This document shows, one piece after another, positions 47,395 through 59,300 of a DNA stretch of 64,000 nt; within the stretch, counting starts at the first letter, position 1; the number at the start of each line of letters is the position of its first letter. Both the position numbers and the translations under genes were made by a program. Origin of the DNA: Actinomadura violacea (GTDB lineage: Bacteria > Actinomycetota > Actinomycetes > Streptosporangiales > Streptosporangiaceae); the NCBI RefSeq assembly GCF_017573465.1, contig NZ_JAGEPF010000003.1:186001-250000 (forward strand), given 5' to 3'. The notes below the pieces were generated by a model, which was not told where the DNA came from, did not search any database, and saw nothing but the letters and a program-made list of their open reading frames with translations.

Positions 47395-50300
47395 TCAGTA
47401 GATCCCGAGTTCTTTTCCGATGAAGTCGAAGACCTCATCGTCGGTGGAGGCCTCGAGTTTCTCGGCGACGGCGATACCACCGGTACGGTCCTGCGCTTCT
47501 TTCCACTTCGAGATGACGGCCTCGAGCCGGGCGGTGATCCGGGCGGCTTCGCCGTTCTGGGCGGGCAGGCCGGTCAGCAGCGACTCCAGCCTGTCCAGTT
47601 CCGCGAGGACGGGGTCGGGAGCCTCCGTCCCGTCCCTGGTCAAAGCGGACCGGAGATGGCCGGCGAGGTCGGCGGGCGTCGGGTAGTCGAACAGCAGGGT
47701 GGCTGGGAGCCGAAGGCCGGTGGCCGAGTTCAGCCGGTCGCGGAGCTCCACCGCGGTCAGCGAGTCGGCGCCGAGGTCGTTGAAGGCCCGGTCGGCCTGC
47801 ACCGCCTCGGCCGACGAGTGGCCCAGGACCGTCGCCGCCTCCGCCCTGACCAGGTCGGTCAGCAGCCGGTCCTGGTCGTCGCGGGGCAGCTCCACGAGCC
47901 GCCGCGCCAGCGCCGTGCCGCCCTCACCGTCTCCGACCTCGGATCCGGTCTCGGCCAGCGCCTCCCGCACCTCGGGCAGCGCCTCGATCAGCGGGCTGGG
48001 ACGGCGCAGCGTGAAGGGCGGCGCGAACTTGCCCCAGTCCACGTCGGCGACGGTCAGGACGTCCCCTCCGCAGTCGAGCGTTTGGGCCAGCGCCCTGACG
48101 GCCAAGTCTGGGTCCAGTAGCCGCAGCCCGCGGCGTTCCATCTGCGCAGCGTCTTCCTGGTCGGTCATTCCGCCGCCGGACCACGGGCCCCAGGCGATCG
48201 AGGTGGCGACCGCGCCGCGCGCCCGCCGGTTCTCCGCCATGGCGTCGAGGTAGGCGTTGGCCGCCGCGTAGCCGGGCTGCAGCGCGCTGCCCCAGGTCGC
48301 CGAGATGGAAGAGAACAGCACGAACGCATCCAGGTCACCGGTCAGCCGGTCGAGGCTCGATGCGCCCGCCACCTTGGCGGCCAGGACGGAGGCCAGTTCG
48401 TCGGTGGTGGTTTCGTCCAGCGATGTCGCCTGCCCGACACCGGCGGTGTGCATGACGGCTGTCAGCGGCGGCCCGTCAGCGGCGATCCGATCCAGCAACC
48501 CGGCCACCGCAGTGTCGTCGGCACTGTCGCAGGCGACCAGGTCCACCCGTGTTCCAGCGGCGGCCACCTCGGCGGCCAGGGCGGCGGCACCGTATGCGGC
48601 AGGACCGGACCGGCTGGTCAGCACGATGCGCGGCGCGCCCCGCCCGGCCAGCCAGCGCGCCACATGCCCGGCGATCGCCCCGGTCCCGCCGGTGACCAGT
48701 GCGCTGCCGCTCGGCGTCCACGTCTCGCCGCCGTCCGGCTGGGAGGCCCGCGCGAGCCGCCGTGCCAGGATCCCGGCGGGCCGGATCGCAGCCTGATCCT
48801 CTCCGCACCCGGCTAGCACTGCACAGAGCCGGGACGCGGCCCGCTCGTCGAGGACCGCGGGAAGGTCGATCAGGCCGCCACCGTGGTCCGGATGCTCCAG
48901 GCTCGCGACCCGGCCGAGGCCCCACACCTGCGCCTGTACGGGACTGGCCGGGGCCTCGCCGGGCTCCGCCGCGACAGCGCCCCGCGTCAGCATCCAGAGC
49001 GGCGCGTGCACGCTCGCTTCGATCAGCACTTGGATCAGGGCCTGCGTGCCGGCCAACCCGCGCGCTACGGCAGCGTGGTCGTCCAGCGGCGTCTCGTCCA
49101 GCGCCAGTAGCGACACCACGCCCATGATCGGTGCGGCGTCGCCCGCCGGAAGCGCCCGGCCGATCAGCGCGGCCAGCGCCGGACGGTCCGCCGCGTCGGC
49201 GGCCTCGATGACGGTGACGTCGGCGCCGCGCGCGGTCATGGCCCGCGCACACTCATCGGTCCGCTCCTGCTCGTCGGCCGGGGACACGACCAGCCAGTTC
49301 CCGCTCAGCTCAGCTGATTCAGGGTCGGGCACCGGCGCCCAGGACACCCGGTACCACCAGTTCCCGGTCGCCGAACGGTCCTTCTCACGCCGCCGCCACG
49401 ACGCCAGGGCCGGCAGCACGTCACCGAGCCGCTGGTCGTCGATCGCCAAGGCCTGCGCAAGTTCCTGGACGTCCCCACCGTCGACGGCCGCCCAGAACCG
49501 AGCCTCGGCCTCGTCGCCGTCTCCATTGGTCGCAGTGTCCTGGGCGAAGGTCCGCCTGCCCTGAACGGCATCCGGCCAGTACTCCTGATGCTCGAAGGCG
49601 TAGGTGGGGAGTTCTGTGGGTGTGCCGGTGGGGAGGAGGCGTGCCCAGTCGATCGGGACGCCGTGGACGTGGGCGCGGGCGAGCGCGGTCATGAGGGTGT
49701 GGTCGGCGGGGTGTCCGGGGCGTTGGGTGGGGATGAAGACGCTCTGCTGGTCGTCGTTGAGCGCTGCTGGGCCGAGTGCCGACAGGGTGCCGTCGGGCCC
49801 GATCTCGATGAACACCCGAACACCCTGAGCAGCCAAGGTCGCTACTGCGTCGGCGTAGCGCACCGGCCGCCGCGCCTGCCCCACCCAGTACTCGGGGCCG
49901 GGCTCGGTGACCAGTTCCCCGGTCAGCGCCCCCGCCCACGGCAGAGCCGGTGGACTGTAGGTGAGTTGAGCGGCGATCTGGGCCAGCTCGTCCAGCACCG
50001 GGTCCATGCGCGGTGAGTGGAACGCATGGCTGACCCTCAGCCGCCGCACCCGCACACCCTGCTCGCGGAAGGTGTCGGCGATGTGGTCGACGGCGTCCTG
50101 GTCGCCGGAGATCACCACGGCCTGCGGGCCGTTCACCGCCGCGATCTCCACCCCGGACATACCTTGCAGGGCGTTGAGCATGTCGGCTTCGCTGACCGCG
50201 ACCGCCGCCATCGCACCACCCTCAGGCAGCGCCTGCATCAAACGACCACGCGCGGCCACCAGCCTGCACGCATCCGGCAACGACACCACCCCGGCCGCAT

Positions 50301-53300
50301 ACGCCGCCGCGACCTCCCCCACCGAATGCCCAGCCACCGCATCCGGCCGAACCCCACACGCCTCCAACACGGCCAGCAGACCCGCCTGCACCGCGAACAA
50401 GCCGGCTTGAGCGAACACCGTCCAATCCGCCCGCGCCTCCGCATCCTCGCCGCGGCCAAGAACCACGTCGGCGACCGAGAACCCCAACTCCGCTTCCAGC
50501 AGGCCGCAGACCTGGTCGAAGGTCTCGGCGAACACCGGACTGACCTCATACAGGCCAGCGGCCATGCCGGCACGCTGCGCCCCCTGACCAGCGAACACAA
50601 ACCCCACCCGGCCAACACCACCCGCAGGCACCACACCCGACACCACACCTGGCCGGAACTCCGCAGACGCCACCGCCGCCAGCCCGTCCGTCAGGTCGTC
50701 GCGGGCAGACCCCAAGACCACCGCGCGATGCTCGAAAGCCGTCCGCGTCGTCGCCAACGACCAACCAACATCGACCGGATCCACGCCCGGACGAGCCGAC
50801 ACGAACTCGCCGAGACGTCGTGCCTGCGCCGCTAGCCCACTGGCCGTACGGCCGGACACCGTCCAAGCCAACGGCGCCCCGGCCAAGACCGGGCGCTCCC
50901 CCGGGACGTCCGCTGGGCGCTCCTCTAGGGCTGGGGGCTCCTCGAGGATGATGTGCGCGTTCGTGCCGCTGATCCCGAACGCCGACACCCCGGCCCGCCG
51001 CGAACGACCACCACCGACCCACCGCATCGGCTCCGCCAGCAAACGCACCGCACCCGACGACCAATCCACATGCGACGACGGCTCGTCCACGTGCAACGTG
51101 CGTGGCAACTCACCGTGCTGCAAGGCCAGCACCATCTTCATCACGCCGGCCACCCCGGCAGCCGCCTGCGTGTGTCCGAGGTTGGATTTCACCGAGCCCA
51201 GCCACAGTGGACGGTCCTCGGGCCGGTCCTGCCCATAGGTGGCAAGCAAGGCCTGCGCTTCGATCGGGTCGCCCAGTGGCGTGCCGGTGCCGTGCGCTTC
51301 CACCGCGTCCACCTCAGAGGCCGACAGCCCCGCGCTCGCCAGAGCCGCGCGAATCACGCGCTGCTGCGACGGCCCGTTCGGAGCGGTGAGACCGTTCGAC
51401 GCACCGTCCTGGTTGATCGCGCTGCCGGCCACCAGCGCCAGGACCCGATGCCCTGCGCGGCGGGCGTCAGAAAGCCGCTCGACCAGCAGCATTCCGGCGC
51501 CTTCGCCCATGCCCATGCCGTCCGCGTCGGCCGAGAACGCCTTGCATCGGCCGTCGGCCGCGAGGCCGCGCTGGCGGGAGAAGCCGACCATCTCCCAGGG
51601 GGTCGCCATGACCGACACGCCACCGACGAGCGCGAGCGAGCACTCGCCGGACCGCAGCGCCTGGCAGGCCATGTGCAGCGACACCAGGGACGACGAGCAC
51701 GCGGTGTCCATGGTCACCGCGGGCCCCTCCAGGCCCAGGACGTAGGCGATCCGGCCGGAGATGATGCTGGTCGCGTTGCCGGTCACCAGGTGTCCTTCCA
51801 GTTCACCGGTGCCGTTCAGCGCGAGTTGCAGGCTGATCGTGGAGTAACCGGAGCTGTATCCGCCGATGAACACCCCGGTGCGGGAGCCGCGCAGCGACGC
51901 CGGTTCGATGCCCGCCCGCTCCAGCGCCTCCCAGGACAGTTCCAGCAGCATCCGCTGCTGCGGGTCCATGGCGAGGGCCTCGCGCGGGCTGATCCCGAAG
52001 AACCCGGGGTCGAACTCCGGGGCTTGGTGGAGGAACCCGCCCTCGCGGACGTAGGTGGTGCCGGTGTGCGCGGGGTCAGGGTCGTAGAGGCCGTCCACGT
52101 CCCAGCCGCGGTTCTGCGGGAAGCCCGAGATCGCGTCCCCGCCCGAGGCCAGCAGTTCCCACAGCCCCTCCTGGTCCTGGACCCCGCCCGGATAGCGGCA
52201 GCTCATCGCCACGATGGCGATCGGTTCGTCGTCCACCGCGCCCGCCGGGAGCGCGGGGACCGCCGCGTCACCGGCCAGAGAGCCCAGCAGTTCGGTCCGC
52301 AGATGATCCACGAGCACCAGGGGCGTCGGATAGTCGAACAGCAGCGTGGCGGGCAGCCGCAGACCGCTCACCACGCTGAGCCGGTTGCGCAACTCTACCG
52401 AGGTCAGCGAGTCGAAGCCGAGTTCGCTGAAGGCCCGGCCGGCCTCCACCGCGTCGGGCGAGGGGTAGCCAAGGACACCGGCGGCCTCGGCCTTGATCAG
52501 GTCTTCTAGCAGCCGGTCCTGCTCGGCCCTGGCGAGCCCGGTGAGCCGCGCCATCAGTTCGCCGTCGGCCTGGCCGCCGCTCGCCGCGCCCGGGGTGAGG
52601 TCGAGTTGCCGGACGTCCGGCAGGTCGCGGACGAACGGCACCTGCACAAGGTCCGCCGCGCCCGGCGCGAAGGCGAGCTGCGGCCAGTCGATGTCCATGA
52701 TCGTGACCACGCCGTCCTGGCCGTCCAGCGCCCGCGCCAGCGCCCGAACCGCCAGGTCCGGGGCCATCAGCACCTCCCACCGGTTACGGCGCAGCCGCAG
52801 CCGGGTCGCCTCGCTGGCCTGCGACACGCCGTCGCCGTCCCACGGCCCCCACGCCACCGACAGCCCGGCCAGTCCCCGCGCCCGCCTGTTTTCCGCGAGG
52901 GCATCCAGGAACGCGTTGGCCGCCGCATAGTTGGCCTGCCCGCCGCCGCCGAAGGTCGCGGCGGCCGATGAGAAGAGCACGAACGCGTCCAGGTCCAGGC
53001 CCTCGGTCAGCTCGTCCAGCCAGGCCGCTCCCGCCGCCTTCGCCGCCAGTGCCGTCGCCAGCCGCGCTGTGTCCAGGTGGTCCAGCACCCCGTCGTCGAG
53101 GACGCCCGCGCTGTGCATGACCGCAGTGAGCGGCGGACCGCCGGCTGCGATCCCGGCTACTACTCCCGCGATCTGGTCGCGGTCGCCGGAGTCCGCGGCG
53201 ACCACGTCGACGGCGGTGCCGGTCTCGGCGAGCTGGACGGCCAACTCGGCCGCACCAGGTGCGGCCGGTCCGGAACGGCTGGTCAGGACGATCTTCTGTG

Positions 53301-56300
53301 CGCCTCGTCCGGTCAGCCAGCGGGCGACATGGCCGCCGATCGCTCCGGTGCCGCCGGTGATCAGCACGGTGCCGCGCGTCCGCCACGTTTCGCCGTCGCT
53401 CGGCTGGACGGCCCGGGTCAGCCGTCTTGCCATGATTCCGGCGGGACGGATCGCGGCCTGGTCCTCGCCGCAGCCGGCCAGCAGCCCGCAGAGCCGGACG
53501 GCGGCCCGCTCGTCCATCTCGGGCGGAAGGTCGATCAGTCCGCCCCAGCGGTCCGGATGCTCCAGCCCGACCACCCGACCCAAGCCCCACACCTGCGCCT
53601 GCACCGGACTGGCCAACACCTCACCCGGACCAGCGGAAACCGCACCACGGGTCAGCATCCACAGCGGCGCCTCCACCTCGGCATCGCCTAGCGCCTGAAC
53701 CAGCGTCAGCGTTCCAGCCAGTCCCCCGGACACCACCGGGAAGCCCTCCACGACCTGCTCGTCCATTCCCAGCAGTGACACCACGCCCGTCACGGCCACC
53801 CGCTCGGTCTCCGCGTCGGGAAGCGCCGTGGCTCGGACGATCTGGGTGGTCAAGGACTCACGGTCGGCTTCGGCGGGATTGGTACGGATCAGGACGACGT
53901 TGGCGCCGCGCGTTCGGAGTGCGTCGGCGCACTGCTCCGTGAGCTCGTGAGTGCTGTCGTCGGCTGGGACTGCGATCAGCCAGGTGCCTGACAGGGCTGT
54001 TTGAGCGGGGTCGGGGATCGGGGACCAGGCGACTCGGTACCACCAGCGGCTCGTGGCCGAACGGTCGCGCTCGCGCTGCCGCCACGACGCCAGGATCGGG
54101 ACGACCTCGTCCAGATGCGGATGATGCTCAACGGCCAACGTCTCGGCAAGCCGCTCAACATCGCCGTCCTCAACCGCCTCCCAGAATCGCGCCTCAGCCT
54201 CTCCGCCTGCACCACTTGCCTGGGCAGCGTCGTTAACGGTGCCCGATGAAGCCTGCAGCCAGTACTTCTGCCGTTGGAAGGCGTAGGTGGGCAGGTCGAC
54301 TCGCCGCCCCGACCCGAGTACCGCTCGCCAGTCGATGGGGACTCCGGCGACGTGTGCGCGGGCTAGGACGGTCAGGACGCGCGTCGCTCCGGCGTCTTCG
54401 CGGTCCAGGGTTCCGGTAACGACGGTGGCGGCGGCTGTGTCGGTCTCGTCGATGGTTTCGCTGATGGGCCCGGTGAGGATCGGGTGGGGTGAGACCTCGA
54501 TGTAGGTGCGGTAGCCGGCCTCTGCCAGGCCGCGGACGGCCTGTTCGAAGCGGACGGTTTGGCGGACGTTGGCGAACCAGTACCCGCCGTCCAGTTCCGG
54601 GCCGTCCATCCACTCGCCCGTGACCGTGGACCACAACGGCACACGGCCCGCGACGGGCTCGATACCGGTCAGCTCCTCGGCCAGGGCGTTTTGGAGGGGG
54701 TCGACTTTCGGTGAGTGTGCGACGAAGTCGGTTTCGGGGATCGGCCACCGCAGCACATGCCGCGCCGACAGTTCTCGTTCCAACTCCTGCAGTGCCGTTC
54801 GGTCTCCTGACACCACCGTCGCCGCAGGACCGTTCACCGCCGCGATCGACAAGCCCTCACCGAACTCGGCCAGCAGTTCGGTGACCGCCGCGGCGGGCAT
54901 CACCACCGACAACATCCCGCCCTCAGCGTCCAACCGCGACAACGCACGCGACCGCGCCACCACGACCTTCGCCGCATCCGACAGGCTCAACATCCCAGCG
55001 ACACAGGCGGCGGCGATCTCACCCTGGCTATGCCCGACCACAGCATCCGGATGGACACCGGCCGCCTCCCAGACAGCCGCGAGCGACACCATCACCGCCC
55101 ACAACACCGGCTGCACCACGTCAGCCGACTCAAGACCAGGCGCACCCTCTGCCCCGGCGAGCACGTCCTGCAACGACCAATCGACAAACGGAGCCAACGC
55201 CGCCGCGCACTCGGCCAACCGCTCAGCAAATACCGGAGACGACGCCGCCAACTCCCGGCCCATCCCGAGCCACTGCGAACCCTGACCAGGAAAAACGAAC
55301 ACCGTCTTTCCCGTCTCAGCCGCTACGCCCGAGACAACACCCCGCGTCTGCTGTCCCGTCGCCAATGCCGAAAGCCCCGCCACCAACTCCTCGCGGTTTG
55401 TCCCCGTCACGACGGCCCGGTGCTCGAACATCGACCGGGAATGAGCCAGCGACCAACCCACATCCGCCGGATCCAACTCAGGCCGGCTGACCACGAACTC
55501 CCGCAAACGGCCCGCCTGACCCATCAGACCGTCAGCCGAACGACCCGATACCAACCACGCCACAGCCCCGGACCCCGCCAAAGACGCGTCGCCAGGCCCA
55601 GAGTCATCGGTGGCTGCATCCTCCTCAGCCGGCGGGGCCTCTTCCAGAATCGCGTGTACGTTCGTGCCACTCAGCCCGAAGGCTGACACCCCGGCGCGTC
55701 GCGGCCGAACGTCATCACCCGCAGGCCACGGCGTCGCCTCGGTCAGGAGTTGAATTTCGCCTGCGGACCAGTCGACGTGCGGGGACGACTCGTCGGCGTG
55801 GAGCGTGCGCGGCAGCATCTCGTGCTGCAACGCCAGCACCATCTTCATCACACCGGCCACACCAGCGGCCGACTGCGTATGGCCAATGTTCGACTTCACC
55901 GAACCCAGCCACAACGGACGACCGTCCGGACGCTCTTGCCCATACGTTGCAAGCAACGCCTGCGCCTCGATCGGATCACCCAACGTCGTCCCCGTGCCGT
56001 GCGCCTCCACCACATCGATATCGGTGGCAGACATCCGCGCATTCGCCAATGCCGCGCGGATAACCCTCTGCTGCGACGGTCCATTCGGAGCCGTCAAACC
56101 ATTCGACGCACCGTCCTGATTAACGGCAGTTCCCCGCACGACGGCCAGGACCGGATGCCCCAGACGCCGGGCGTCCGACAGCCGCTCCACCAGCAGCATC
56201 CCGGCGCCTTCTGCGACGCCCATGCCATCGGCGTCGGCGGAGAACGCCTTGCACCGCCCGTCGACGGCCAGTCCGCGCTGTCTGCTGGTCCAGACCCAGA

Positions 56301-59300
56301 GGTCGGGGGTGGCCGCTATGAACGCGCCGCCGGCGAGGGCCAGCGAGCATTCACCGGAACGCAGCGCCTGGCAGGCCATGTGCAGCGCGACCAGCGACGA
56401 CGAGCAGGCGGTGTCCACCGTGACGGCCGGGCCTTCCAGGCCCAGCGTGTAGGACACCCGGCCGGACAGGACGCTGGTCGTGGTGCCTGCGAGCAGGTGC
56501 GCCTCCGTGCTGCCGGCCCCTTCGGGACGCGCCATCCCGTATCCGGCGAAACTCGCGCCGGCGAAGACCCCGGTCTGGGAGCCGCGTAGCGAGCGGGGAT
56601 CGATACCGGCCCGCTCCAACGCCTCCCACGACACCTCCAACAGCAACCGCTGCTGCGGATCCATCGCCACGGCCTCACGCGGACTGATCCCAAAAAACGC
56701 CGGATCGAACTCCGCCGCCTCATAAACAAAACCACCCTCACGCACATACGACGTCCCCGCATGATCAGGATCCGGATCGAACAAACCCTCCACATCCCAA
56801 CCCCGATCCCGCGGAAACCCCGAAATCACATCAGCACCAGCCGCCAACACCCCCCACAACTGCTCCGGACTCCCCACCCCACCAGGAAAACGACACCCCA
56901 TCCCCACAATCACAACCGGCTCATCATCAGCGACCGCAACCGAAACCGCCGTAAACGGGGCCGCGGTGGACGCGCCGAGGAGTTCTCCGCGCAGATACTC
57001 GGCCAGCACTCCGGTGTTGGGGTAGTCGAAGAGCAGCGTCGCCGGCAACCGCAGCCCGGTCGCAGCACTCAACCGATTCCGCAGTTGCACGGCGGTCAAC
57101 GAGTCGAAGCCCAATTCGCTGAACGCCCGGCCCACCTCGACGTCCTCCGCCGAGGCATAGTCCAGAACCGCCGCTGCTTCGGTGCGGATCAGCCCCACCA
57201 GGGTCCGGTCCTGCTCGGCGCGGGCCAGCCCGGTCAACCGCTGGGCCAGCTCAGTGCCGGGCCCTTCGGCGCCGGATCCGTCGGCGTCCCCCGCCTCGTC
57301 GACGTCGACGAGGGCTTCTCTGACCTCGGGCAGCGCCTCGATCAGCGGACTCGGCCTGCGCAGCGTGAACGGCGGCGCGAACCGGGCCCACTCCACATCG
57401 GCGACCGTCACCAGCGCGTCCGCACCATCCAGAACCTGACCCAACGCCCGAATGGCCAATTCGGGATCCATCAACTGAAGGCCGCGGCGCTCCATCTGCG
57501 CCGCGCCCGCTCCGGCGTTCATTCGCCCGTCGTTCCACGGGCCCCATGCCACCGAGGTCGCGGCAAGCCCTCGGGACCGGCGGTTCTCCGCGAGGGCGTC
57601 CAGAAAGGCGTTCGCCGCTGAGAAGGCCGACTGGAGCCCGCTGCCCCAGGTGGCGGCGGCCGAGGAGAACAGCACGAACGCGTCCAGGTCCATGTTCCCG
57701 GTCAGCTCGTCCAGCCAGGCCGCGCCATCGGCCTTGGCGCGCATGACGTGGGCCAGTTCTTCCGCCGTCGTGTCCTGCAACGACGTCGCCTGACCGACAC
57801 CGGCGGTGTGCATGACGGCGGTGAGCCGCGGCCCGCTCCGGTCGATCCACGGCAGCAGCCCCGCCACCTGGTCGCGCTCCGCGACGTCGCAGGACACCAC
57901 GTCCACCGCGGTACCGGACGCCGCCAAGCCCGCCGCGAGCCCGGCCACTCCGTCCGCTGCGGGCCCCGACCTGCTCGCCAAGACGACCCTCGGCGCGTCA
58001 CGGCCTGCCAGCCAGCGCGCCACGTGCCCGCCGATCGCTCCGGTGCCGCCGGTGACCAGGACACTTCCGCGCGGTGTCCACCGTCCGGCGTCACCGGGGG
58101 CTTGCGTCATCCGGGTCAGCCGCCGGGCAAATACACCGGCCGGACGGATCGCCACCTGATCCTCGCCGCAGCCGGCCAGCACCCCGCACAGCCGCGCCGC
58201 GACCCGCTCATCCCAGACGGGCGGCAGATCGACCAGGCCACCCCACCGATCCGGATGCTCCAAACCAACGACCCGGCCCAAGCCCCACACCTGAGCCTGT
58301 ACGGGGCTGGCCAGAACCTCGTCCGCCCCGACCGCCACCGCGCCCTGGGTCAGCATCCACAGCGGTGCGTCGATGCCGACGCCACCCAATGCCTGAACCA
58401 ACGCCAACGTCCGGGCCAGTCCGTCATCTCCGCCGTCCGCAAGCAGTGACACGACGCCGGCATGGGGTTGGGAGGCGACGGCTTCTGAGTCGGTAGCCAG
58501 CGAGCTGGCCAGGTGAGCGGTCAACGAGTCGCGATCGAGGGTGCGCGGCGCCTCGATGACGACGACGTCGGCGCCGCGGGCTCGGAGTGCCTGCGCGCAC
58601 TGGTCGGTGCGATCGCGGGCGGTATCAGGGGAGGTGACGATCAGCCAGGTGCCGGAAGGAAGCGACGCGGCGGGGTCGGCGACGGGCGCCCACATGGTCC
58701 GGTACCACCAGTGGCCGATCGCCGAACGGTCCCGCTCACGCCGCCGCCACGTGGCCAGCACCGGCAGCGCTTCGCCCAACCGGCGTTGGTCCTCCGCCTC
58801 CAATCCGGCGGTCAACTCCCCGACGTCGCCGTCCTCGACCGCGGCCCAGAAGCGTGCGTCCTCGTCACCACCAGACGCCGTCCCTACAGACCCCGCGGTC
58901 TGCCCAGGTCGGATCGCCAGCCCGGACTGCAGCCAGTACTTGCGCCGTTGGAAGGCGTAGGTGGGTAGGTCGACTCGCTGGCCGGAGCCGAGTACGGCCC
59001 GCCAGTCGATGGGGACTCCGGCGACGTGTGCGCGGGCTAGGACGGTCAGGATGCGTGCTGCACCAGCGTCTTCGCGGTCCAGGGTTCCGGTAACGACGGT
59101 GGCGGCGGCTGTGTCGGTCTCGTCGATGGTTTCGGTGATGGGGCCGGTGAGGATGGGGTGGGGTGAGACCTCGATGTAGGTGCGGTAGCCGGCCTCTGCC
59201 AGGCCACGGACGGCCTGCTCGAATCGGACGGTTTGGCGGACGTTGGCGAACCAGTACCCGCCGTCCAGCTCCGGGCCGTCCATCCACTCGCCCGTCACCG

